This document shows positions 40,488 through 50,446 of a DNA stretch of 64,000 nucleotides, one piece after another. Made by a program: the position numbers and the translations under genes. Under the pieces are notes generated by a model. The model had not been told where the DNA came from, did not search any database, and saw only the letters and a list, made by a program, of their open reading frames with translations. Origin of the DNA: Lacticaseibacillus suilingensis (GTDB lineage Bacteria > Bacillota > Bacilli > Lactobacillales > Lactobacillaceae); assembly GCF_016861845.1 (NCBI RefSeq), contig NZ_BOLV01000001.1, positions 1 through 64,000 on the forward strand. Direction: 5' to 3'. Position 1 is the first letter of the stretch; every line of letters starts with the position of its first letter.

Positions 40488-41141
40488 ATGAAAGCAATCT
40501 GTGCAGAATTTATGGGCACATTCCTGTTGGTATTTTTAGGTAGTGGTGCGGTGTTGTTCGCTAAGGGCGACGCCTTGACCATTGCCATTGGTTTTGGGTT
40601 AGCGATTACGATTTCGGCTTATGCCTTTGGTGGCATTACCGGCGGTCACTTCAACCCAGCGGTCACCACTGCGTTTATGATCAACGGCCGCACCGGCATT
40701 GGTGAAGGTCTTGTTTACATCGTGTCCCAAATCGTTGGCGCCATTGCTGCCAGTGGTGCCGTGCGGGTCATCGTTGGCGCTTTGAACCTGCCAGCCACCC
40801 AAATGGCCCAAACCGACTTTCCAAAGCTGTCGGTGGGCGCGGCGTTTTTCGTTGAAGCCTTGGCCACCTTCCTGTTTTTGGTCGTGATTTTGAACGTTAC
40901 CTCCGATGATCATGGCAATGGCGACTTTGCTGGCTTAGCGATTGGGGTCACCTTGATGCTGCTGATCATCTTCAGCGTCAACTTGACCGGTGCTTCCTTG
41001 AACCCAGCGCGTTCCATTGGCCCCGCTATTTTTGCTGGTGGCAGCGCCTTGAGTCACCTGTGGCTGTACATTGTGGCCCCAGAAGTCGGCGCGATTTTGG
41101 CGGCATTCTGCTCCCGGCTCTTGATGGCGACAGAGGACTAG
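40488..41141 (+). CDS. Aquaporin / MIP-family channel
   Basis: A 217-residue six-segment channel with both NPA boxes: HFNPAVTTAF and SLNPARSIGP. The residue after the second NPAR is Ser rather than the Asp of glycerol facilitators, which favours an AqpZ-like water channel. Gly/Ala-rich helices (GFGLAITISAYAFGGITGGH) are typical. GGAGG precedes the ATG. Monocistronic, followed by a terminator and then the palindromic repeat array. Confidence 0.9.
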   Translation: MKAICAEFMGTFLLVFLGSGAVLFAKGDALTIAIGFGLAITISAYAFGGITGGHFNPAVTTAFMINGRTGIGEGLVYIVSQIVGAIAASGAVRVIVGALNLPATQMAQTDFPKLSVGAAFFVEALATFLFLVVILNVTSDDHGNGDFAGLAIGVTLMLLIIFSVNLTGASLNPARSIGPAIFAGGSALSHLWLYIVAPEVGAILAAFCSRLLMATED

Positions 41142-41161
41142 CATTAAACCGTAAAGCAATC

Positions 41162-41188
41162 AGCTCGGGCCATGGCTCGAGCTTTTTT
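41162..41188 (+). terminator. Terminator after aquaporin gene
   Basis: AGCTCG / CGAGCT stem with a GGCCATGGCT loop, then six T. Confidence 0.8.
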
Positions 41189-41204
41189 GATGCGATGAAA
41201 AATA

Positions 41205-41478
41205 CGCCGCCCTCTGCAGCCTGTATAGTCGCGCTGCGCATGGGCAACGCCAGAGTGGATAGCTACGCCTAAGTCCTCGCCGTCAGGACCGGACGGCAAG
41301 GACTTAGGCTAGGCTACCCATCTGGCTAAAAGCGCCCATGCTCCGCAGCCTGTATAGTCGCGCTGCGGGCGGCAACGGATGAGTGTCCAGCTACGCTTGA
41401 GGCCTCGCCGCCAAAGAGCGGCGGCAATGCCTCAAGCTAGGCTGGCCATCATCCTAAGAGCGCCGCCCTCCGCAGCCT
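41205..41478 (+). repeat. Head-to-tail array of palindromic repeat copies A and B
   Basis: Two complete units (A 41217-41345, B 41346-41478) behind the right-end remnant of a third (GCCGCCCTCTGCAGCC). Period 127-129 bp. A stems: GCATGGGC/GCCCATGC, GCCAGA/TCTGGC, GCCTAAGTCC/GGACTTAGGC, GCCGTC/GACGGC. B stems at the same places: GGGCGGC/GCCGCCC, GGATGA/TCATCC, GCTTGAGGC/GCCTCAAGC, GCCGCC/GGCGGC. Stem letters differ between units but pairing is kept, and the unpaired boxes TAGTCGCGCTGCG, AGCTACGC, GGCTAGGCT and CTCCGCAGCC are identical or nearly so. It fills most of the 458-bp gap before the next gene. Confidence 0.88.
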
Positions 41479-41507
41479 CGAAAATAACACGTTCCGGAAA
41501 AGTAACG

Positions 41508-41521
41508 AGAAAGCGGTTTAC
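41508..41521 (+). promoter_or_regulatory. Weak cre-like site before GH1 gene
   Basis: AGAAAGCGGTTTAC resembles cre (about 11 of 14), some 80 bp upstream of the GH1 start. No clear promoter boxes are seen. Confidence 0.35.
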
Positions 41522-41542
41522 CGAGGTAGTGAATTACGTTAA

Positions 41543-43057
<1,515 letters not shown>

Positions 43058-43064
43058 TGATGAC

Positions 43065-43092
43065 AAGCGTCGGTTAACCCCGGCGCTTTTTT
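43065..43092 (+). terminator. Terminator after GH1 gene
   Basis: AAGCGTCGG / CCGGCGCTT stem (one mismatch) followed by TTTT. Confidence 0.8.
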
Positions 43093-43141
43093 GGCGCCTG
43101 TGGTAGACTGGGAACATTCAATTCAGCAAGGAGGCCTTGCG

Positions 43142-43630
43142 ATGCCTGTCATTCGTCCCATTCAGCCCAAAGATGATGCCCAGATGAAAGCTATTTTGCA
43201 AGCCTGCTTGGAGAAAGCCGATTTGGCGCAGCCGGGTACCGCCTATTATGATCCGCAAATTGGCGCGTTGGCCGAATATTACGCAGGCTTGCCACACGCG
43301 GGATATTTCGTCGCCGTTGCCGCTGATCATGACGACCTCGTGCTGGGAGGTTGTGGTTTCGGACCCGTGGGACCTGAAGCCGGGATTTGCGAGCTGCAAA
43401 AGCTTTATCTGACGCCGGCCGCACGCGGGCAAGGACTCTCTAAGCGGTTGTTAGCGGGCACGATTGCCGCGGCTAGGGCTTCGGGCTACCAGCAGATGTA
43501 TGTCGTGACCGATACCAAGCTGCCGATTGCCAACTTGCTGTATCAGGCCCAGGGCTTCACCCGCTTGGCTCAGCCGCTCGCGGGGGATGAGCACAACGGC
43601 TGTGATACCTGGTACCTCAAGGCGATTTAA
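43142..43630 (+). CDS. GNAT-family N-acetyltransferase
   Basis: A 162-residue acetyl-CoA-dependent acyltransferase. Seen: N-terminal VIRPIQPKDDAQMKAIL, the acetyl-CoA motif LYLTPAARGQGLSKRLLAGT (R-x-x-G-x-G/S pattern) and the C-terminal ANLLYQAQGFTRL helix-strand. ATG 43142 follows AAGGAGG. The acceptor is unknown; monocistronic. Confidence 0.87.
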   Translation: MPVIRPIQPKDDAQMKAILQACLEKADLAQPGTAYYDPQIGALAEYYAGLPHAGYFVAVAADHDDLVLGGCGFGPVGPEAGICELQKLYLTPAARGQGLSKRLLAGTIAAARASGYQQMYVVTDTKLPIANLLYQAQGFTRLAQPLAGDEHNGCDTWYLKAI

Positions 43631-43649
43631 TTGGCTTCAGCCAGTTGAG

Positions 43650-43689
43650 AAAAATGCCCCAACTTTCACGGCGAAAGTTGGGGCATTTT
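43650..43689. terminator. Bidirectional terminator
   Basis: AAAATGCCCCAACTTTC / GAAAGTTGGGGCATTTT, a 17-bp perfect stem between convergent genes. Confidence 0.93.
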
Positions 43690-43696
43690 GGTTACT

Positions 43697-44812
43697 TTAT
43701 AGAGGTTTGGTGGCCAGTTCAGCCAGCACCTGCGCTTGGGGCGCCGGCAACGTGCCATCGGCTTTGGGCCCGACATTAAGCAGCAGGCGGCCGTTGCGCG
43801 GCCGGGCTTCGGCCACAATTCGGCGAATTTGCTTGGCCGTCAGAAAGTCGCTAGGCCGCGCCGCCTGGTTGTAGCCAAAGGATAGATCCATGCCGCGGGT
43901 GATTTCGTAATAAGGCGCCTGGCCTTGCCAGTCGGTGGTGTATTCCAGCGTCCGGTAGTCGTAATACGGCGGCTCGCTGGTGTGGCCTTTTTTGGCCAAT
44001 ACGCCTTGGACCGCGCCGCCAAGATTGACCAGCGGATACAAAGCTTTATGGCGCATCCAGTTCCGGTAATCGCCCCAGCGGTCATCGACCATGCCCTCTG
44101 GCACCGCAGCGTAATAGTCTTTGAACAACTGCGGCAGGCGCGGGTCATTGGGATAGCCGATATCACTCCACAAAATATCCGGGTGGTAGCGGTCAATCAG
44201 CTCATGCCACTGGGCCCACACGTAATCGCGGTACTGCTGGCTGGTGGGGTTGCCAAGGGCAAAGCTGGCGGCGCTTTGAATGCGTTCGTGCTTGAACGAC
44301 CAGTCGAACAAACTGGAATAATACACCCCAAACCGCATGCCGCGGGCCCGTACGGCCTTGGCCAACGCCCCGACAAAATCAAAATCCAGATGATAATCAA
44401 GCTGTTTGGGGTTTTGAACGGCAGTGTCATACATCACGAAGCCATCATGATGTTTGGTCACCACCACGACATACTTGGCATGGGCCTGGGAAAATTGATC
44501 CGCCCACGCCTCGACGTCCACCTTTGCGGCGTCTTTTTTGAACGCCGTCGCAAAATCGCGATAAGGGGCCGCGCCATAATGGGCTTGATGATAGCGGCCG
44601 GTGGGGCCGGTGGGAAAGAGCATGCTGTTAGCGTACCATTCGGCATAAGGCTGGTGCTTAAATTGTTCGTACAAGGTTGGATGCTTGCCCGGACCCGTCA
44701 CTGGTGCTGGCGCGTAGGCCGGGACACTGTAAAGCCCCCAATGAATGAAAATGCCAAAGTCGGCTGCTTGAAACCATTGTGGGGCTTGATGGCGATGAAT
44801 ATTGACTGGCAT
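43697..44812 (-). CDS. Alpha-L-fucosidase-type GH29 hydrolase
   Basis: A 371-residue GH29 enzyme consisting only of the catalytic barrel; the usual C-terminal beta-sandwich is missing. Seen: FGIFIHWGLYSVPA, YVVVVTKHHDGF, and nucleophile Asp in ILWSDIGYP. No signal peptide, so it acts in the cytoplasm. AAAGGAGG precedes the ATG. Last gene of a GH3-transporter-GH29 operon, suggesting it removes fucose (or a related deoxysugar) from an oligosaccharide imported by that transporter. Confidence 0.88.
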   Translation of the reverse strand: MPVNIHRHQAPQWFQAADFGIFIHWGLYSVPAYAPAPVTGPGKHPTLYEQFKHQPYAEWYANSMLFPTGPTGRYHQAHYGAAPYRDFATAFKKDAAKVDVEAWADQFSQAHAKYVVVVTKHHDGFVMYDTAVQNPKQLDYHLDFDFVGALAKAVRARGMRFGVYYSSLFDWSFKHERIQSAASFALGNPTSQQYRDYVWAQWHELIDRYHPDILWSDIGYPNDPRLPQLFKDYYAAVPEGMVDDRWGDYRNWMRHKALYPLVNLGGAVQGVLAKKGHTSEPPYYDYRTLEYTTDWQGQAPYYEITRGMDLSFGYNQAARPSDFLTAKQIRRIVAEARPRNGRLLLNVGPKADGTLPAPQAQVLAELATKPL

Positions 44813-44826
44813 AGGTGCCGCCTCCT

Positions 44827-46221
44827 TTAAAGTCGTGCGAGCTGCTTTTGTGCGGTGTCGCGGCTGATCTTACCGGCATTGGCTTCGGCCATCAGCTGCA
44901 CATCGCGGTCGTGAAGATGATACCCCAACAGTGGGATTAACGCGATGCCAGCACCGATGGCCGGTACGAGTTGGGCGACGATCCACAGGCCATTTAACGC
45001 CTGGCCACTTTGGTGCACGGCCAAGTGCTGAAGCGCGGCGAAGCTGTTGGCCTGCAAAGGTTCCCAGGCGAACAAGCCGAGAATGAACAGCCCCAGCGGC
45101 TGGGCCAGTGAGATCAATTTGCCGGCGAAGGATTGAATGGCAAAAGCAATCCCACGGGCATCGATTCCAGTGGTGAAGCGGCCGTATTCCACAATGTCAG
45201 GCGTGAAGGTCAAATTAAGCGTCAGTACAATGCCTTGCGGAATGGCGCGAATGGCCACCAAAGTGAGGTACCGTGGTAAGCTGCTGGTGCCGCCAAGATA
45301 AACCAGCAAGGCGGTAGCGGCAAAGGCCACCGCACTCCAGAAAAACAGACGGAACTTGTCCACCCGTTTCAGAATCACGCCCATCAGCGGCGATAAAATG
45401 GCAATCGGAATCGAAGTGGCGAGTAAGGTAAGGGTGGACACCAGCGCGCTGCCAAAGAAGTAATATGACACGAATAGATCCACCGCCGCATTGGTCGCGG
45501 TGATGCCGGCGATGATGTAGTAGAGATAATAACGTTGCAAATATTTATTGGCTTTGACATACTGCCACATTTGGCGCAGCGAGTAACTGGTGGTGGCGTC
45601 TTGATTAGGGACGCGCTCTTTGACCACAAAACTTACCGGCAGCATCAGCAGCAGCATCACCACCGCTAGCAAGGTCGCGGTGGTGCCAAACGAGAAGCCC
45701 ACCTGCTCGGAAACCATGAAGGTGGCGCCCATGCTGGTCAAAAAGGTACCCACCATCGCTGCCATCCGTGCTACGGCCAAAATCCCATTGCGCTCTGTGG
45801 TGGCGGTGGTCATGAGGGTGACCAAGTTGTAGATTGGGACATCGCTAATGGTGTATGCCGTATCCCACAGAATATAGCTGAGCGCGAACCACACCAGCTT
45901 ACCAGCAGGGTTCAAACTTTGCGGAATGTGAAACACCACCACGGTGAGTAGTGGCACCAGCACCATCGCCAGCCGCAGCCAAGGCAGACTTTGCCCGCCT
46001 TTGAAATGCACCCGGTCAAAAATAATCCCGAATAACGTGTCACTGAAAGCATCCCACAGCTTCACCGCCACCATAGCAAAAGCGATTTGCGTGGCGGCAA
46101 TGCCGCTGAGCAGCAGGTAGGTCGTTAGCATGCCGGTTAAGAAGCTCATCGCCATGCCTTGGCCAGTGAAGTAGCTCCAGTAGCTCGCTTTTTCAGGAAA
46201 AGTGGTTTGCTTGTCGGTCAT
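44827..46221 (-). CDS. GPH-family sugar:cation symporter (MelB/XynP-like)
   Basis: A 464-residue twelve-segment transporter of the glycoside-pentoside-hexuronide family. Seen: SYWSYFTGQGMAMSFLTGML, the LWDAFSDTLFGIIFDRV cation-site region (family D-x-x-x-D pattern) and SDVPIYNLVTLMTT. It imports intact glycosides without phosphorylation, so the linked hydrolases act on unphosphorylated sugars. Its ATG overlaps the GH3 stop (ATGA), so translation is coupled. Confidence 0.9.
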   Translation of the reverse strand: MTDKQTTFPEKASYWSYFTGQGMAMSFLTGMLTTYLLLSGIAATQIAFAMVAVKLWDAFSDTLFGIIFDRVHFKGGQSLPWLRLAMVLVPLLTVVVFHIPQSLNPAGKLVWFALSYILWDTAYTISDVPIYNLVTLMTTATTERNGILAVARMAAMVGTFLTSMGATFMVSEQVGFSFGTTATLLAVVMLLLMLPVSFVVKERVPNQDATTSYSLRQMWQYVKANKYLQRYYLYYIIAGITATNAAVDLFVSYYFFGSALVSTLTLLATSIPIAILSPLMGVILKRVDKFRLFFWSAVAFAATALLVYLGGTSSLPRYLTLVAIRAIPQGIVLTLNLTFTPDIVEYGRFTTGIDARGIAFAIQSFAGKLISLAQPLGLFILGLFAWEPLQANSFAALQHLAVHQSGQALNGLWIVAQLVPAIGAGIALIPLLGYHLHDRDVQLMAEANAGKISRDTAQKQLARL

Positions 46222-48581
46222 GATGGTCGCCTCCTACTATGATTGGCGCGCCGCACCAGCCAGTCAACTTGCCAGAGCTTCAAGCTGCCGCCGCTTTGTT
46301 GGGCGAGCCTGATCAGTGGGGTATCCCAGACAATGGTGGCTAAAAATTCGCCGGCTGGGGAGTGCGGATCCGCGTCTTCTTTGCGTTGCATGTTGCCGAT
46401 GATCACTTTGGCCAGTGCGTTAATGGTGCGTGAATATTGGGCTAATGCGCGCGGCGTGCTCAGCCGGGTGAAGGTGCCAGGCTGCGCCACCGAGTCATGC
46501 GGGGTCAAGCCGCTCAACGCCGTAAAATCAGCGGCGCTAGGTTGGCCTTGCGGCTGCTGATACCAGCTTGGCACGCTGGTTTTAGCGGCAGGGGCCGCCA
46601 CCGTCATCGGGACGGGTGGCTGCAAGTCGCGGCTGGAGGTCCCAACGCTGAGGCTCCAGGCCCCGCCTGCGAGCTGAAAGGCTTGTTTGGAGTCCTGCCA
46701 GCGTTCAAAGGCGTGACGCGGCACCTGCAGGGTCACTGTGGTTTGCTCGCCTGGCGCGAGCCACACTTTTTGAAACGCGGCTAAGGCCCGTAGTGGCGTG
46801 AGTTGCGCCTGATCCAGCTGGCCAGTGTAAACTTGCAACACTTCGGCGCCGCGGCAGCTGCCGGTATTGGTCAATGTTACTTGCACGCTAATGTGCTTGG
46901 TGCCCACCGTCACAGTGCGTTCAGGGACGGTAATGTTATCGAGGCGAAATTGGGTGTAGCTCAAGCCATAGCCAAAGGGGAAGGCCACTGCCAGCGCCGC
47001 TTTGTCATAATAACGGTAACCCACATACAGACTTTCGCGGTATGGCACATCCAGCGGCTGGCCAAATTGCTGGGATGGCACATCGCTGTAGCGCAGGGGA
47101 TAGCTTTCGGCCAGCTTACCGGAAGGGCTGATGGCACCAAATAATAGCCGCTCGGTGGCCGCGCCGACGCGTTCGCCGCCAAGAAAAACATTGAGAATGG
47201 CCGTGGCATGGGTGACCCAAGGCATGGTCACCACCGAACCGGCCACCAGCACGACGGCCACTTGTGGGTTAGCGGCGGTGACGGCGGCAATGACTGCCTC
47301 TTGGTTAGCCGGCAGGGCGAGGGTTTGGCGGTCGCTACCTTCCGCTTCAGCCGTGTCCGGTAACCCCACAACCAGGACCACCGGCTGCTCGAGTTTGGCG
47401 GCAGTGGTAGCTGCTTCAAGGAGGGCGACGTCAGGCTGGCCATCCAGCTGATAACCGGCGGCATACGTCACTTCGCGGCCCGCGGCTTGAAGCCCAGCGA
47501 GAATTGAAGTGGTTTCTGGGGTCGTGATGTGCGACGAGCCAGCGCCTTGAATTCGCGTGTTCGCTGCCAACGCACCAATCACGGTGAGCGGTTGCTCAGC
47601 GGCGAAAGGTAGCAAACCATCATTTTTCATCAGCACGGCTGACTGCTCGGCAATCGCCTGTGCTAGGTCAGCATTGGCGGCGAGTAAAGTCTGCTGGTCG
47701 CCGCCAGCTGGGCGCGGTTGATTGGCCAAGTGGGCAATGTTGCTGACAGCCCGGGCCAAGGCCGTGCGTTCCAATTGGCCGCTAGCAAGGGCAGTTTCAG
47801 CCTGGCGGTCGAATAAATGGCCAGAACTTGGCATTTCCAAGTCAGTGCCAGCGTTCAGCGCCGCCACTTTATCATTCAAACCGCCCCAGTCGGTGACCAC
47901 GAGCCCCTTGAAGCCCCATTGACCGCGGAGCACGTCATTGAGCAGATACTGGTGGTCGCTCATATAGGTGCCATTGACTTGGTTGTAGGCGGTCATCACT
48001 GTGTCCGGCTGGGCCAAGGTCACCGCCAGGCGAAAGGCTTCAAGGTAGAGCTCGTGCAGCGCCACCGGGTCAATCAACGAATTCGAGCGCAAGCGGTCGG
48101 TTTCCTGGCTGTTACCGGCAAAATGCTTCAGCGAGGCCGAGACGCCAGCGCTTTGTAGACCATTGATCCAAGCCGCGGCGAGGTGACCAGCCAGCAGCGG
48201 ATCTTCGGCGAAATATTCAAAATTGCGCCCGCCCAGCGGATTGCGTTTGATATTGACGCCTGGCCCCAGCACCACATCGACTTGGTAGTGGCGCGCCTCT
48301 TGGGCAATGGCGCGGCCCATGGCTTTGAGCAAACTCGGGTCCCAGCTGCTGGCACTGGCGCTAGCGGTGGGAAAGGCCGTGGCCACCGCCGCCTCATTGA
48401 GGCCGAGATGGTCGCCGGCCTTGGCCTGAAAGCGCAAGCCATGAGGGCCATCGCTCAGCCGGATGCTGGGAATGCCGGCGCGACTTTCGGTGGTCCAAAA
48501 CTCGTGGCCTGAGGTGAGCGCAATTGCATCTTGATCGGTCAAACTGCGCTGGTTGCTACCAGCACCAATGTTGATTGTCAT
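46218..48581 (-). CDS. GH3 beta-glycosidase
   Basis: A 787-residue cytoplasmic GH3 enzyme (no signal peptide). N-terminal (alpha/beta)8 barrel with SDGPHGLRF, GRNFEYFAEDPLLAG and SLKHFAGN, nucleophile Asp in GLVVTDWGG (~residue 240), then the alpha/beta sandwich and a C-terminal Fn3-like domain (VTLTNTGSCRGAEVLQVYTG). It likely hydrolyses beta-glucosides or xylosides imported by the GPH permease. ATG 48581 follows AAAGGGTGG. First gene of the operon. Confidence 0.92.
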   Translation of the reverse strand: MTINIGAGSNQRSLTDQDAIALTSGHEFWTTESRAGIPSIRLSDGPHGLRFQAKAGDHLGLNEAAVATAFPTASASASSWDPSLLKAMGRAIAQEARHYQVDVVLGPGVNIKRNPLGGRNFEYFAEDPLLAGHLAAAWINGLQSAGVSASLKHFAGNSQETDRLRSNSLIDPVALHELYLEAFRLAVTLAQPDTVMTAYNQVNGTYMSDHQYLLNDVLRGQWGFKGLVVTDWGGLNDKVAALNAGTDLEMPSSGHLFDRQAETALASGQLERTALARAVSNIAHLANQPRPAGGDQQTLLAANADLAQAIAEQSAVLMKNDGLLPFAAEQPLTVIGALAANTRIQGAGSSHITTPETTSILAGLQAAGREVTYAAGYQLDGQPDVALLEAATTAAKLEQPVVLVVGLPDTAEAEGSDRQTLALPANQEAVIAAVTAANPQVAVVLVAGSVVTMPWVTHATAILNVFLGGERVGAATERLLFGAISPSGKLAESYPLRYSDVPSQQFGQPLDVPYRESLYVGYRYYDKAALAVAFPFGYGLSYTQFRLDNITVPERTVTVGTKHISVQVTLTNTGSCRGAEVLQVYTGQLDQAQLTPLRALAAFQKVWLAPGEQTTVTLQVPRHAFERWQDSKQAFQLAGGAWSLSVGTSSRDLQPPVPMTVAAPAAKTSVPSWYQQPQGQPSAADFTALSGLTPHDSVAQPGTFTRLSTPRALAQYSRTINALAKVIIGNMQRKEDADPHSPAGEFLATIVWDTPLIRLAQQSGGSLKLWQVDWLVRRANHSRRRPS

Positions 48582-48615
48582 GGAACCACCCTTTTCCTGA
48601 TTGTACTCGTAGAAT

Positions 48616-48625
48616 AACACGTGTT
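48616..48625. promoter_or_regulatory. Palindrome upstream of GH3 operon
   Basis: Perfect AACACGTGTT about 35 bp upstream of the GH3 ATG, overlapping a minus-strand -10-like TATTCT. A regulator binding site is possible; no regulator gene is adjacent. Confidence 0.35.
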
Positions 48626-48705
48626 CCCTTAAGTTGCCACGAGTTTGCGCCGGCCTCAGGGCATCAAAAAACGCCATCAGCTTGGGCTGGTGACGTTAGC
48701 GCTGC

Positions 48706-50124
48706 TTAGTCGTGAAGCGTGAATTGGAGCTGCATCCGTGGGGCAGCCAGTTCGATCATTTGGCCGAGCAGTTTGTTGGAATTGTTGAAGTTGATGTCTG
48801 CCAACTGGGCATTGACCTTGGTCAGGTAAGCCGGGATGTCGGCCTCATTTTGGTAAGCCGCATCGGTTTCCAGTTGGAGATGACGGCATGCGCCAACGGT
48901 GTTTTGCTCGAAGATGTTTTCGAAGTCTTCAAACAAGTGGAAGTCGTAATCGCCGAAGGTTGCCAGCAGGTAGGACAGCCAGTACTGGCTGCGCTGATCG
49001 TAATGCGCGCCGGTGTTCTTGTACTGCTCTGGGGTGTCGGTGACGTTGGCGTAAAATGGCACAACGGCATTGAAGGTGTTTGGGCCAAAGGCTAACCAGT
49101 GAATGCCAGCGATGGCCTTAGGCACGTCATTGCGAATCTGCAAAATGTGTAGTTCCTGGTTACGGTTAATGCCGATTGGGCGGAAGAGTTTCTTTTCGCC
49201 TTCGGTATTAGTGGTGCCGTAAACGTCATAAGGCGTGTTTTCGTAATGGGAGCTGAGGACAAACTTGACGTCTTCAATCGAAATCTTTTTGTCGGTGTGG
49301 CAAATAAATGGCAGATCTTGGTCGATCGGATCCTGTTCAATTTCGGGGTTGAAGTACTTCTGGCCGTACCACGCCCGCGGGTTGTTGTAGCGGGTGTCCT
49401 TGACGGTGCTGGAGCCGAAAATGTGACGCAGGTTGTAGCCGTTTTGGTCAGGATTGAGATGGTACTTTTCGATGATGGTCTGCAAATCTGGGGCGGACAT
49501 GGTGTCATCGGAATCGAAGTCAAAATGATCGATGTTAAAGCGGTTTGGCGCAATCACATAGGCGTCATCGGGAATGCGAATCGCAGCCCAGTGGTGGCCG
49601 GCGATGCTTTCAAAGTACCAGCATTCGTCCTGGTCAGAGAAGCAAATACCGTTGGTTTCATAGGTGCCGTATGTTTCCAGCAACTTGCCCAGGCGTGCGA
49701 CGCCTTCGCGGGCAGAGTGGATGTAAGGCAGGGTAATGGCGGTGATGTCCTCTTCACCAAGGCCATCTTCGGCCATCGGGTCAACGCCTAAGATGCGGGA
49801 GTTGGTGGTGATGGTTTCAGTGGCGGTCATGGCGACGTTATCGCTGTTGATGCCGGCAGCGGCCCAGATGCCGTGGCCATCCACAGCGTCTGGTGTGGAG
49901 GTGTAGCCCATGGGGTCGTCAGGCAAGTCGAGGTGGAAACTGCTCAACACGGCTTGGTAGTGACGTGGCTGGTCTGCGGGCTTCACATAGATGAATTTTT
50001 CCGGGTTGAGGGCTTCGGCGCCGTCTTCGTTGCGGGCGATGATGGTGGAGCCGTCAATGCTGGCCTTTTTGCCGACCAGAATAGTGGTACAGGAACCTTT
50101 AATGCGTTTTGTCAAAAGAATCAT
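48706..50124 (-). CDS. pepD: Dipeptidase, peptidase family C69 (PepD)
   Basis: A ~472-residue N-terminal-nucleophile dipeptidase; the precursor is cut just before Cys in [14 protein letters not shown], which becomes the active nucleophile. Seen: [17 protein letters not shown] and the family's [14 protein letters not shown] region. It cleaves a broad range of dipeptides in the cytoplasm. The start is uncertain: ATG 50124, or TTG at 50133 or 50115, none with an ideal ribosome site. A large cloverleaf element lies directly upstream. Confidence 0.9.
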   Translation of the reverse strand: MILLTKRIKGSCTTILVGKKASIDGSTIIARNEDGAEALNPEKFIYVKPADQPRHYQAVLSSFHLDLPDDPMGYTSTPDAVDGHGIWAAAGINSDNVAMTATETITTNSRILGVDPMAEDGLGEEDITAITLPYIHSAREGVARLGKLLETYGTYETNGICFSDQDECWYFESIAGHHWAAIRIPDDAYVIAPNRFNIDHFDFDSDDTMSAPDLQTIIEKYHLNPDQNGYNLRHIFGSSTVKDTRYNNPRAWYGQKYFNPEIEQDPIDQDLPFICHTDKKISIEDVKFVLSSHYENTPYDVYGTTNTEGEKKLFRPIGINRNQELHILQIRNDVPKAIAGIHWLAFGPNTFNAVVPFYANVTDTPEQYKNTGAHYDQRSQYWLSYLLATFGDYDFHLFEDFENIFEQNTVGACRHLQLETDAAYQNEADIPAYLTKVNAQLADINFNNSNKLLGQMIELAAPRMQLQFTLHD

Positions 50125-50192
50125 CTCTTTCAAGGAATTTCTTCTCTATTGTAGGCGTTTCGGCGGCGAAATGCGAAAGTTGCGCTGGGGCC

Positions 50193-50430
50193 GCGGGGTG
50201 CGGCGGCGGTGGGCTCCGCTTGGCAGGGGTGCTGGCGGTGCGGCCGGTTCGAGCCGAAGACCGGTCTCGAACCTAAAGTTGAAGCCACCTTCGCTGCGCT
50301 CATTGGTGTCTTCAACTTTGCCGCGATTAGCTTTGGGCAGCCCTGCGCAAAAAGCGCGCCGGGCTGCCGGTCGCTAATCGATTCACGGCCAGACCCCTGC
50401 CAAGCTCCGCCCACCACCACCGCGCCCCGC
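50193..50430 (-). repeat. 238-bp cloverleaf-like inverted repeat structure
   Basis: Outer arms 50193-50230 and 50393-50430 are both 38 nt and pair at 32 positions, with one symmetric 3-nt internal loop and three isolated mismatches. Inside are three hairpins: GGTTCGAG/CTCGAACC (50246-50273), AAAGTTGAAG/CTTCAACTTT (50275-50319) and CGATTAGC/GCTAATCG (50324-50380), the last extended by GGCAGCCC/GGGCTGCC. Two outer-arm C-A mismatches become G-U on the minus strand, the direction of the flanking genes. It fills most of the pepD-nrnA gap. Structured RNA or mobile element; I know of no match. Confidence 0.8.
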
Positions 50431-50446
50431 TCAATAACAGTAACGG

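Noticed and set aside
41205-41478. CRISPR array
   Set aside because: Only two to three units with ~127-bp period; each unit is one long palindrome and there are no unique spacers between short repeats.
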